DNA from: Acholeplasmatales bacterium
GTDB taxonomy: Bacteria > Bacillota_I > Bacilli_A > Acholeplasmatales > Anaeroplasmataceae
Assembly (NCBI GenBank): GCA_900767915.1
Contig: CAAGAX010000067.1
Span: 1-8,923 of the forward strand
DNA length: 8,923 nt
Direction of reading: 5' to 3'
The first letter of the stretch is position 1, and every line of letters begins with the position of its first letter. A model generated the notes under the pieces. It had not been told where the DNA came from. It searched no databases and worked only from the letters and a program-made list of their open reading frames with translations. This document shows, in pieces, positions 1 to 6,472 of this stretch. The position numbers and the translations under genes are program-made.

Positions 1-155
1 AATCTCTTCTTGATTAATCAATCTTTAAACAAATATACACAAGTCAAAACAAGGTAGAATTTAATAAATCACGGCGGAATTAAGTTCTGCAAAATGAACT
101 ATTCGCTATCATTAGACCCCCTATCCCTTATTTTTTTTGCTTTTTTTGCAATTCT

Positions 156-184
156 ATTATACTACAAAAATTTACTAGATGCAA
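156..184 (-). promoter_or_regulatory. Possible leftward sigma-A promoter
   Basis: On the - strand a perfect -10 TATAAT (156-161) lies 17 nt from TTGCAT (179-184), which matches the TTGACA consensus at three of six bases. It would fire leftward out of the window. The -35 overlaps the T-run of the neighbouring hairpin, and tracts this AT-rich yield such matches by chance, so confidence is low. Confidence 0.28.
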
Positions 185-232
185 AAAAAATGAATAACTA
201 TCACCCGCATTTTAGCGGAATTTAGTTATTCA
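183..232 (-). terminator. Hairpin with T-run, terminator-like
   Basis: TGAATAACTA (191-200) is perfectly complementary to TAGTTATTCA (223-232), and inside it CCGC (205-208) pairs with GCGG (215-218). On the - strand the stem is followed directly by eight Ts (A-run at 183-190), which is the form of an intrinsic terminator. On the + strand a T8 tract follows only after about 12 nt. No - strand gene is recognisable just upstream (higher coordinates), so what it would terminate is unclear. Confidence 0.45.
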
Positions 233-417
233 TTCTTATTATAATTTTTTTTAACTATTTAAAGCGGAATTAACTATTTCAATTAACGAATTTAAATTAA
301 CACTTATTTGAAACATGAAACATAATCCTATAGTGTTTTTCGTCTCAAAAAATAAAAAATCATAATATTTATTATTTAATGAGATTGAAAATAAATCATT
401 AGAAAGGAACAAATATT

Positions 418-997
418 ATGATTTTTTATTATACTACATTAGATTCGAAAAATATACAATTTATATATAGCGGAATTATAGATAAAGATTTAGCAGATAG
501 AGATTTTAAAACAATAATAGCTATGGAACCAGACCTATCTAGAAAAAGCATTAATAGTAACATTAAGAGAATAACTATTATAAAAAGAAATACTAACTTA
601 GTCGTTCATAAAATCTATGATACATATACTTAATATAAACGCGACAAGCACAAGCTTGGGAAGAAAGACTAGATTTGGCATTACTGTTTTAATTCAAAAA
701 AAATAAAAGCAAAATTTAGTAAGTACTTCTATGATGTATTTAAATCAAATACTATCGATAATGGTTGTGAATTTAAAGATTTCATTGGGATATCTATAAA
801 ATTGAAAAATGGTAATAAAAATTTCAACAGAATGATAAGAAGATATTATCATAATGGAACTAATTTCACTAAAATAACTAATAAAAATCTATGGAAATAA
901 CAAATCGTATAAATAATTATCCAATAAACAATTTAGTTTTAAAACATCTTCTAATTTTTTTTATGAAGAATTATCAAAATTAAATATAAGCATCTAA
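418..997 (+). pseudogene. IS30-family transposase relic
   Basis: IS30 transposases are DDE enzymes with an N-terminal helix-turn-helix. Here the 71-codon opening frame (418-633, RBS AGAAAGGA about 10 nt upstream) carries an HTH-like stretch resembling 'FKTIA..L.rs.sTIsrEIKR'. The same frame then meets stops at 631-633 and 670-672. It resumes at 721-900 with the family signature 'TIDNGCEFKDF' (second catalytic Asp of the DDE triad) and 'NKNFNRMIRRYYHNGTNF', which matches IS30 'NEN.N.LIRRF.PKGTDF'. Two further frameshifts lead to the C-terminal 'INNYPINNL' (frame 3) and 'NFFYEELSKLN' (frame 2), ending at TAA 995-997. The first catalytic Asp and the residues between 'DNG.EF' and the terminal Glu region are deleted. 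It is certainly non-functional. Recognition rests on remembered motifs but is consistent along the whole length. Confidence 0.8.
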
Positions 998-1011
998 ATA
1001 TATAACAAAAT

Positions 1012-1036
1012 GGGATTCATCTACATGATAAATCCC
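1012..1036 (+). terminator. Hairpin downstream of the IS30 relic
   Basis: GGGATTCATC (1012-1021) pairs with GATAAATCCC (1027-1036) with one mismatch and a 5-nt loop. The + strand tail (TAATTGTAAATTTTATT) is AT-rich but lacks a clean T-run. It could be a weak terminator or part of the IS end. Confidence 0.3.
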
Positions 1037-1149
1037 TAATTGTAAATTTTATTCTTGCAATCTTGCAAATAACAAATTCTTCCGCGTCTTTACAAAAAGA
1101 ATAAATTTGTTTTAAAAAAATCTATCTTTCAACGAATCAAAATTCATAT

Positions 1150-2064
1150 TTACCCACTATATTCGATTTCAAAATAATCAAGCAACTTTTTATAGGTATC
1201 TTGTCCGTCAAGACAAGTATCGGTAAGATATCCTTTTTCTGTTTTCCACTCTTTCAGTCCACGATAGTAAAACATTTTTTTACTATCTTCGATAATGAAA
1301 GGAACAATATTAAATCGTAAACACTCCTTGAAGCAAATCAGCCTACCAACCCTGCCATTTCCATCCTGAAACGGATGAATTTTCTCAAAATTGTAGTGGA
1401 ATTCAATTATATCGTTGATTCCGACTTTCTTTTTTTCGTAGTCAGCGAGAAGTTTTTTGATTGCACCTGCAACTTTTGACGGTGGAGTGGTTTCGTTTCC
1501 GCCAACGACATTTGCTTTTTTTTTATAATCTCCGACGTTAAACCACGAAACATAAGAGTCTTTTGTGCCTGTTTTTAGGATTTTATGTAGTTTTTTTATA
1601 AGTTCCTCGGTCAATGGTTCTTCGGCGCAGTCAATTACGCAATCGATTGCACGAAAGTGATTAGACGTTTCAATAATATCGTCAACCGGAACTCCATCTT
1701 CCGCTCCTATTGTGTTTGTTTCAAAGATAAGACGCGTCTGATCTTCCGATAATTTGCTTCCTTCAATACGGTTTGAGTTGTATGTTAGGCGAACCTGTGT
1801 TTCGTGATATAATCCGCCGCTAATTTTAGCTTTTTTTTCTTCTCTTAAAACCTGTAAAATCGCATTATCACATACTTCGGTAAATAAATCTTCTCTTTGA
1901 CAACTGAAAAACTCGCACAAACGCAAAATAACGTTTTCAGCAATCTTTTCGCCCTTCGATATTTTCGCGATAGTACGAGAAGATATACCGAGTTTAACAG
2001 TCAATTCCGATTTTTTTAAGCCGTTTTGCTTGAGCAAACGGATAAGTCCGTCATACAAAATCAT
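1150..2064 (-). CDS. HTH-Fic protein, putative adenylyltransferase
   Basis: Fic enzymes usually transfer AMP from ATP to a hydroxyl on a target protein. Residues 5-62 form a Cro/C1-type helix-turn-helix ('KKSELTVKLGISSRTIAKISKG'). Residues 85-250 form the Fic fold, with the complete catalytic motif HPFQDGNGRVGR at 230-241, including the catalytic His230. The inhibitory motif [S/T]xxxE[G/N] is present upstream as S97-N-R-I-E101-G102, so this is a class II Fic with its autoinhibitory helix N-terminal to the active site. The 304-aa length is complete. The ATG is supported by a strong AAGGAGG (2070-2076) five nt upstream. The C-terminal 50 residues are unassigned. The gene is visibly less AT-rich than its flanks, which suggests a different origin. 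The target is unknown. The HTH and the repeated boxes over the promoter suggest autoregulation. Confidence 0.93.
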   Translation of the reverse strand: MILYDGLIRLLKQNGLKKSELTVKLGISSRTIAKISKGEKIAENVILRLCEFFSCQREDLFTEVCDNAILQVLREEKKAKISGGLYHETQVRLTYNSNRIEGSKLSEDQTRLIFETNTIGAEDGVPVDDIIETSNHFRAIDCVIDCAEEPLTEELIKKLHKILKTGTKDSYVSWFNVGDYKKKANVVGGNETTPPSKVAGAIKKLLADYEKKKVGINDIIEFHYNFEKIHPFQDGNGRVGRLICFKECLRFNIVPFIIEDSKKMFYYRGLKEWKTEKGYLTDTCLDGQDTYKKLLDYFEIEYSG

Positions 2065-2076
2065 ACGAGCCTCCTT

Positions 2077-2152
2077 AATCTTTACTTATTATAAAATATT
2101 TTTTACAAAAAGTAAAGATTTTATTCCTTTTCAAGAAAGAAAAGTAAAGATT
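2077..2152 (-). promoter_or_regulatory. Fic promoter with three AAGTAAAGATT boxes
   Basis: On the - strand TATAAT (2088-2093) and TTTACT (2111-2116) are separated by 17 nt and lie just upstream of the Shine-Dalgarno sequence. The 11-mer AAGTAAAGATT occurs at 2110-2120 and 2142-2152, and its exact reverse complement AATCTTTACTT at 2077-2087. Centres are 33 and 32 bp apart, close to three helical turns each. One box covers the -35 and another lies between the -10 and the Shine-Dalgarno. This layout suits repression by a dimeric HTH protein, most simply the Fic protein itself; that assignment is inference. Confidence 0.6.
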
Positions 2153-2211
2153 TATTTGAAAAACTCATCCATTTTTGAGTCTAATAGCTCTTGCAGGTCT
2201 TTTATTTGCTT
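2152..2211 (-). pseudogene. HsdS-like C-terminal tail relic
   Basis: Nineteen codons read 'KQIKDLQELLDSKMDEFFK' before a TAA at 2152-2154. This closely resembles the coiled-coil tail that ends many type I restriction specificity (HsdS) subunits ('..DLQELLDSRMDEYF'). The frame is closed by TAG at 2212-2214. Reading through that stop, the same frame continues into the 25-bp dispersed repeat, where it encodes 'AERTFSTLTL'. No target-recognition domain is visible, so only a scrap remains. The similarity is short and from memory. Confidence 0.4.
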
Positions 2212-2220
2212 CTACAAAGT

Positions 2221-2245
2221 AAGCGTTGAAAAGGTTCTTTCCGCG
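2221..2245. repeat. 25-bp dispersed repeat, copy 1
   Basis: This copy begins AAGCGTTGAAAAGG and ends TTCTTTCCGCG on the + strand. It matches copies at 8605-8629 and 8738-8762 in the same orientation, differing from copy 2 at three positions (one at 2228 and two at the 3' end). It adjoins the HsdS-like tail and marks the left side of the - strand gene block. Confidence 0.7.
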
Positions 2246-2274
2246 ATTAGTTTACAAATTTAACATTTTAATAA

Positions 2275-2484
2275 AAAATAAATTATATATTATTAAGGTG
2301 GTATATTTTAAAGGTTAGGAAAATAGTTAGTTTAAATCATCGTCTTATACCTGATGATATTCAACTTTTTGATGGTATTTATTTAGCTTCACATCATTTA
2401 AGAAAACTACAGTTTATTAGATTTTGTCTTCTTGCCATATCGATACCTCACTACTCACTGTTCATATCGGACAATTTTGAATAA
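2275..2484 (+). pseudogene. Unassigned + strand reading frame, coding-like
   Basis: Frame 1 is open for 69 codons up to TAA 2482-2484, but has no ATG, GTG or TTG near its beginning. The core reads 'LNHRLIPDDIQLFDGIYLAS' followed by 'HHLRKLQFIRFCLLAIS', a mix of charged and hydrophobic residues that looks like protein rather than noise. The first part weakly recalls the 'pkDAlhlAsA' helix of PIN-domain toxins, but that is not enough for a call. Its last ten codons run antisense over the end of the ATPase relic, so the true fragment probably stops near 2440. It is likely a truncated relic of a gene on the opposite strand to its neighbours. Confidence 0.3.
2394..2438 (-). pseudogene. 14-codon stub of the gene after the ATPase relic
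   Basis: ATG at 2436-2438 lies 12 nt after the ATPase stop and has a well-placed GAGGT (2445-2449) six nt upstream, so translation initiation signals are intact. The frame encodes 'MARRQNLINCSFLK' and ends at TGA. RloB-like partners of this ATPase family often begin with a short basic 'MARR/K' stretch, so this may be the remaining start of an RloB-type gene. The identity is inference from position, and no diagnostic motif is present. Confidence 0.3.
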
Positions 2485-2834
2485 AATCCTGCCAAATATC
2501 TTTTACTGAATAAGTTTTCTTTTCTGACGTTTTTATAATCGGATAAGGCCACCAAAGAACTTTCTCCGTATTCGTTTTTACTCATAAAATAAATTTGGTC
2601 ACGACGTAAATCTTCGTCTATCAGCATCACGTTGTAAGCAGTGCAGATAAGTTGGGCGTTTTTAGGATTGTTATCTATCGAATTAAACAATTTGATAAGA
2701 TAATCGGCAACCAATTTTGCATCGATTTCATCGATAAGAATAACTCTGCCTTGGTCTAAAGCTGCAAGCATCCAGCCGAGATAGCACAATAATCTTTCCG
2801 TTCCCTCAGAGTTGAAGAACAATTGTTGGAATAT
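2451..2834 (-). pseudogene. C-terminal fragment of an AAA_15/COG1106-type ATPase
   Basis: The frame is open from 2834 to TGA at 2451-2453. It carries the C-terminal half of the nucleotide-binding domain: 'NSEGTERLLCYLGWML' (an SEGT signature-like motif), Walker B 'RVILIDEID', 'NNPKNAQLICTAYN' where the family normally has 'AQLIfTTHd' (so the H-loop His is missing), and the typical tail 'RRDQIYFMSKNEYGESSL'. The Walker A and the N-terminal ~250-300 residues expected for this family are absent. The only possible starts are a TTG at 2820-2822 or an upstream site that has been lost. Relatives include RloA-like and Abi-associated ATPases in phage defence. A stub of a following gene lies 12 nt downstream. 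The fragment is non-functional. Confidence 0.78.
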
Positions 2835-2874
2835 CTATCAAAGGTTCATACATAAAGAAATTTAAATGTACAAA

Positions 2875-3003
2875 TTACGGAATAAAAATTAACACTTTAG
2901 AAAATACTTTTTTATCATCTGAATCAAAATATTTTTTTACAGTTTCATATTCTTCTCCAAGGGATAAATCTAAATTAACAAAACTTTTTTCATTTTTATG
3001 CAT
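2875..3003 (-). pseudogene. Unassigned 42-codon fragment
   Basis: ATG at 3001-3003 opens a frame running to TAA at 2875-2877. It includes 'NEKSFVNLDLSLGEEYETVK' and then 'KYFDSDDKKVFSKVLIFIP', and the composition is protein-like. An in-frame TGA lies just upstream (3019-3021), and no convincing Shine-Dalgarno sequence is present. It lies between the FRG terminator and the ATPase relic on the same strand, so it may be a displaced piece of the missing ATPase N-terminal region or of another gene. I do not recognise the family. Confidence 0.3.
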
Positions 3004-3082
3004 TTCAAATGTATAAATTCATAAAAAATAATAGAAAATCCACTCTAGAAACAATACTTATCTAATTTGTTAACTTTCCAAT

Positions 3083-3112
3083 AAAAAACTAAGCATAATT
3101 GTATGCCTAGGT
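3083..3112 (-). terminator. Intrinsic terminator of the FRG gene
   Basis: On the - strand, CTAgGCATA (loop CAAT) pairs with TATGCtTAG, a stem of eight pairs with one internal mismatch. It is followed immediately by TTTTTT (A-run 3083-3088). It begins about 12 nt after the FRG stop codon, which is the expected position and form. Confidence 0.8.
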
Positions 3113-3124
3113 AATTAGTAATAT

Positions 3125-4363
3125 TTATTTTTCATAATCACTAAAATAATCAAATGGATTCATCAAGTAATTATATTTATATGCAGGATACTTCTCTTCA
3201 ATTTTACTTTTAATCAATCCACGCATCTTTGCATCAAAATCTATATAATAAAATGAAAAATCATATGGAAAACATAACATTATCCCATTAACAATAATAG
3301 TCTTTTGAGGAAATAAGAAAATTCCTTTTTGATATTTCATTCTGTCATTAGGTTTTGCATTATGGACAAATAATTTTGAACAAAAATCTTTATAAGTGCA
3401 TAGATATAAAGGTTTCCCAAAAATTTCAGATGTAAAAGTAAGCTTGTTTGAATGGAATGAAATATTAATTTTTCTAATGTCTGAAGCATCAAATCCATTT
3501 GTCACATGTTTATCATTGAAGCAAACGACAGAAAAGTCATTCGATAAAAAATCAGCATAATTATTAGTATTTGTAGCAAAGCTTAATGCTATTTGAGGAA
3601 TGCTTGTAAAATCAAGAAAAGGGCTAAACGAACATGAATGTTGCATAAAGGATAGAAATTCATAATTCATATTATACAACGACACTGTGCCTTTTGATTC
3701 TAATATATTATTATATTTATCAACCATTTTTCTAATATTATATATATTAAATATATCAGTATTCTTTAAGATTACCTCACCACTGCTACTAGAAAATGAG
3801 GCAAATAAATCCTTATTTCTATAAAAAGATGGAATCAATTTATAATGAGAATTACTATGTCCTCTATAATAAGTATTACCTTTTACCTCGGCAGTTCCAA
3901 AGCAACTAAGAGTCTCTTCAAATTTATCAAAATCATTTAATATATTTTCAAAATCAGTATCGTTGCATTTTAATCTATAAATTGGCATAGAAAATAAGAT
4001 TAGTAAATATATATAACATATTAATGTTTTATGCTGGATTTCAGTTTTAGATTTAAACACAGATTCAAATTCAGAAGTTTTAACCAGATTTGACAAGTCC
4101 ATAATAAAGTCGAAGAGTTTATTGTTATGTGTGAAAAAATTTTCATGAAAAAACTCTATATTATTAAACCATGACAAGATATCGCTTGTTATTAAACTTA
4201 ACAAATCACATAAATTTTTTAGAATTTGATTCCAATTTACAATCTCAAAGAGATTATTTTCATATTTTTTAGATGCAAAATCAAAAACATTATCAATTAA
4301 ATCATCATCATCGATGTAACTTACTATATCATCTAAAATTTGAAATTCATTATTACTTTCCAT
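3125..4363 (-). CDS. FRG-domain protein with unassigned N-terminal half
   Basis: The 412-aa product carries the FRG-type domain in its second half: 'NTYYRGHSNSHYKLIPSFYR' at about residues 163-182 (the name-giving Y/F-R-G), 'SFMQHSCSFSPFLDFTSIPQ' at 238-257 (family form 'QH.g.pTrLLDwT.np..AL'), and 'RMKYQKGIF' at 341-349 (family form 'R...QqG.F'). The FRG domain has no settled biochemical role but recurs in mobile and defence-associated loci. Residues 1-150 are acidic and aromatic-rich with a hydrophobic stretch near 115-127 ('TLICYIYLLILF'); I recognise no domain there. I chose ATG 4361-4363 because AAAGGA (4373-4378) sits nine nt upstream. A TTG 13 codons further upstream lacks one. The gene is intact, stands alone, and ends at its own terminator, among pseudogenes. 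Confidence 0.82.
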   Translation of the reverse strand: MESNNEFQILDDIVSYIDDDDLIDNVFDFASKKYENNLFEIVNWNQILKNLCDLLSLITSDILSWFNNIEFFHENFFTHNNKLFDFIMDLSNLVKTSEFESVFKSKTEIQHKTLICYIYLLILFSMPIYRLKCNDTDFENILNDFDKFEETLSCFGTAEVKGNTYYRGHSNSHYKLIPSFYRNKDLFASFSSSSGEVILKNTDIFNIYNIRKMVDKYNNILESKGTVSLYNMNYEFLSFMQHSCSFSPFLDFTSIPQIALSFATNTNNYADFLSNDFSVVCFNDKHVTNGFDASDIRKINISFHSNKLTFTSEIFGKPLYLCTYKDFCSKLFVHNAKPNDRMKYQKGIFLFPQKTIIVNGIMLCFPYDFSFYYIDFDAKMRGLIKSKIEEKYPAYKYNYLMNPFDYFSDYEK

Positions 4364-4423
4364 AAAATTATATCCTTTCAATTTGCATCTACAAAAAAGC
4401 AAATTATTATTTAACTAATATTT

Positions 4424-4753
4424 TTAACTTGATTTATTCCCATCACTACAAATTATAGCTTTATAATCATTATATTCCTTTTTTATACTATTCCATTCAG
4501 CAACTGTTCCATCATAATTTATTGAAGATAATGAATCACAATTATATAAAGCAAAGAATCCTATTGATTTAATAGATGTTGGAATTTTTATATAGCTTAA
4601 ACTACTACAATTTTCAAATGTTCTATTATCAATAGATGTAAGTCCATTTTCAATAACTACACTTTTTAAATTAGTACAATTTTTAAAAGCTTCAGCACCT
4701 AAATATGTAGTTAAAATGTTAATTAATTTGCTATAAATATCGCAACAAGAGCA
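4424..4753 (-). pseudogene. BspA-type leucine-rich repeat protein, C-terminal relic
   Basis: The frame carries tandem LRR_5 (BspA-type) units of about 23 residues: 'LGAEAFKNCTNLKSVVIENG', 'LTSIDNRTFENCSSLSYIKI' and 'IKSIGFFALYNCDSLSSINY'. These are followed by the standard C-terminal cap 'DGTVAEWNSI' and 'AIICSDG', ending at TAA 4424-4426. BspA-like proteins are usually large secreted or surface adhesins with many such repeats. Here the first recognisable unit starts near 4714, and the frame closes upstream at TGA 4754-4756 with no start codon or signal peptide. Only the last three repeats and the cap remain. It lies 60 nt upstream of the FRG gene. Confidence 0.85.
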
Positions 4754-4848
4754 TCAACTAATGGATCAGTTTGCATCAATACTGATGTTTCACAATCAGT
4801 AATAACTATTTCATTACCTTTATCATTAACGCTATGTATAAATAACAT
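4723..4848 (-). pseudogene. Unassigned 41-codon frame abutting the LRR relic
   Basis: ATG at 4846-4848 begins 'MLFIHSVNDKGNEIVITDCE' and continues '...DPLVDALVAIFIAN' to TAA at 4723-4725. It is in a different frame from the LRR relic and overlaps its 5' edge. The composition is protein-like, but I do not recognise a family and there is no strong Shine-Dalgarno sequence. It is probably the N-terminal remnant of a separate gene fused to the LRR tail by a deletion. Confidence 0.3.
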
Positions 4849-4873
4849 ATATCTTCATCCATATTCTTTTAAA

Positions 4874-5095
4874 CTAAAATCCACAAAGAAAGCTATCAAA
4901 ATATTCCATTGCTTCTCTTAATTCATCATTCTTTTCTATTGAAATTAATCTAGAAAGCTCGATTGCAGTAGAATCATCAATAATATAATTTTTATCCCAT
5001 GATGCTTCTACTAATTCCATCAAAAATTTAGCTTTCTTAGTTTTCTTTCCAATACAATGTTGTTCTATAGTCCATCTAAATATGATTAATCCCCC
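4874..5095 (-). pseudogene. Unassigned 73-codon relic overlapping the Ugd end
   Basis: The frame is open from 5095 to TAG at 4874-4876, with no ATG until an internal Met. It contains 'FRWTIEQHCIGKKTKKAKFL', 'MELVEASWDKNYIIDDSTAI' and 'ELREAMEYFDSFLCGF', which look like real protein (amphipathic helices, charged turns). Its first few codons overlap the last codons of the dehydrogenase in another frame, across a C6 tract. It looks like a 5'-truncated gene joined to the dehydrogenase end. No family is recognised. Confidence 0.35.
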
Positions 5096-6307
5096 CTATA
5101 TAAATCGCTTGTATAGACTCTATCTTCTACATTCTTTAAGCAATGATCAAATCTATTTGCAAAGATAACATTTGATAATTGCTTAAATTCATCAATATCT
5201 TTGATAACCTTATTTTCAAAGAAAAATTCATCATTTAGTGTAGGTTCATATATAATAATTTCAGCACCTTTACCACGCAGTCTCTTCATAACACCTTGAA
5301 TTGAAGATTGTCTAAAGTTATCTGAATTTGATTTCATAGTTAAATGGTATACACCAACTACAACCTTATTACCTGGTTTATCAATACCATATTCATAATC
5401 ATCGCCATAGAATCCTGTTTTAAGTAAGATTTCATCAACAATGAAATCTTTTCTTATTCTATTTGATTCCACAATTGCAGAGATTAGGTTTTCTGGAACA
5501 TCTTGGAAGTTAACCTTTAATTGCTTTATGTCTTTTGGTAGGCAATATCCACCATAACAAAATGATGGATTATTGTAGTCTTGAATCTAAGCATACACCA
5601 TCAATAATTGATTTAGTATCAAGACCTTTAGTTTCTGCATATGTATCAAGTTCATTAAAGTATGCAACTCTTAATGCTAGATAAGTATTTGCAAATAGCT
5701 TAACTGCTTCTGCCTCAGTTGTCCCCATAAATAAAGTATTAACATTTTCTTTTAATGCTCCTTCTTGAAGTAACTTTGCAAAAGCTTCTGCACATGCTAA
5801 TTCTTTAACATTATTCTTATCACATCCAACAATAATTCTTGATGGATATAAATTATCATATAAAGCTTTAGATTCTCTTAAGAATTTAGGTGAAAATAAA
5901 ATATTAGAAGTATTATATTTCTTTCTTACACCTTCTGTATATCCTACAGAAATTGTTGATTTTATAATCATCATTGCGTTAGGATTAACCTTTAATACAA
6001 GTTCAATGACTTGTTCTACATATTTTACATCAAAAAAATTCTTCTTTGAAGCATAATTTGTAGGAGTTTCAATAATGACAAGCTTTGATTCACTATATGC
6101 AGCTTCGCCATCCATTGTTGCTACTAGGTTTAATTCCTTTTCAGCTAAATATTTTTCTATATAATCATCTTGAATAGATAATATTTTATTATTAATTTTA
6201 TCAACTTTTTCTTGGATTACATCTACCGCTTTTACCTCATTATGTTGAGAGAATAATACTACAAGTGATAATCCTACGTATCATGTTTAAGCTACTGCAA
6301 TTTTCAT
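5086..6307 (-). pseudogene. ugd: UDP-glucose 6-dehydrogenase pseudogene
   Basis: Ugd oxidises UDP-glucose to UDP-glucuronate with two NAD+, for capsule or exopolysaccharide. ATG 6305-6307 begins 'MKIAVA*T*YVGLSLVVLFS', which is the Rossmann GxGYVG loop with TAA (6287-6289) and TGA (6281-6283) in place of both glycines. The reading then runs through 'IIETPTNYASKKNFFD', 'IIKSTISVGYTEGVR' and 'SPKFLRESKALYDNLYPSRI' (the first catalytic Glu of 'SPEFLRE' is Lys), then 'KLFANTYLALRVAYFNELD' with its Lys and Asn. A frameshift near 5575-5581 separates this from 'YNNPSFCYGGYCLPKD' (catalytic Cys and Asp kept), 'VGVYHLTMKSNSDNFRQSSI' and the typical end 'VYTSDLYRGD'. About 407 codons remain, so the gene is almost full length. 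It decayed recently by point changes and one frameshift. No Shine-Dalgarno sequence is evident. Confidence 0.92.
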
Positions 6308-6346
6308 AAATAATAACTATATATAACCAATCTGTTATGCATTTCT

Positions 6347-6472
6347 CCATACAACTTTATTCTTATATTAAATAACATAATATATTTATTCTATATATCT
6401 TTGCTATATTTTTTAATCACCTTATTAATTGTACCATAGTTTTGTTATTATACAAAATGAAAAGTTGTATGG
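6347..6472. repeat. 12-bp inverted repeat bounding a 126-bp segment
   Basis: CCATACAACTTT (6347-6358) is the exact reverse complement of AAAGTTGTATGG (6461-6472). The 102 nt between are AT-rich and non-coding. It could be the footprint of a small terminal-inverted-repeat element or simply a long hairpin. No target duplication is obvious. Confidence 0.4.
6428..6456 (-). promoter_or_regulatory. Possible promoter upstream of the ugd pseudogene
   Basis: On the - strand TGGTACAAT (-10 TACAAT at 6428-6433 with an extended TGn) lies 17 nt from TTTGTA (6451-6456), a weak -35. It would leave a leader of about 115 nt before the dehydrogenase ATG. The evidence is compositional only. Confidence 0.28.

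Larger units (their letters stand above)
74..271. repeat. Three direct copies of GCGGAATT
   Basis: GCGGAATT occurs at 74-81, 215-222 and 264-271 in the same orientation; the last two share AGCGGAATT. A fourth copy at 470-477 lies inside the IS30 relic and may be chance. This GC-rich octamer is rare in the rest of the window. Copy 1 forms one arm of an imperfect hairpin whose AGTTC/GAACT stem closes around 84-101. Copy 2 sits inside the 191-232 hairpin, where CCGC (205-208) pairs with GCGG (215-218). The function is unknown; it could be decayed element ends or a protein-binding motif. Confidence 0.4.
1..417. other. Gene-free left flank with hairpins and short repeats
   Basis: I find no reading frame in this stretch that looks like a protein. 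It contains three copies of GCGGAATT (74, 215 and 264), two hairpins built around them, a T-rich tract at 129-149, a TATAAT-containing promoter candidate on the - strand, and a weak AACACT...AGTGTT inverted repeat near 300-340 followed by five Ts. It precedes the IS30 relic and may include the left end of that element, but I could not identify matching terminal inverted repeats. Confidence 0.6.

Noticed and set aside
80..112. Ten-codon leader peptide on the - strand with an AGGGGG ahead of ATG
   Set aside because: It is too short and isolated. No downstream gene is visible in the window to make an attenuation model testable.
1071..1111. AACAAATT...AATTTGTT inverted repeat downstream of Fic as its terminator
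   Set aside because: The stem is all A-T except one pair per arm, the loop is long, and the - strand side has no T-run after the stem.
2030..2263. A 77-codon + strand frame across the Fic start
   Set aside because: It is antisense to the Fic N-terminus, its promoter and the dispersed repeat. It has no RBS and the translated content is not protein-like.
4361..4402. Upstream TTG start for the FRG protein, adding 13 residues
   Set aside because: No Shine-Dalgarno sequence precedes it, and the added peptide runs through the AAAGGA that serves the downstream ATG.
6281..6289. UGA recoded as glycine in the ugd Rossmann loop, as in Gracilibacteria
   Set aside because: The neighbouring glycine is replaced by TAA, which is not recoded in that scheme. 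A frameshift and a catalytic change also mark the gene as dead, and the second-ATPase relic ends naturally at TGA.
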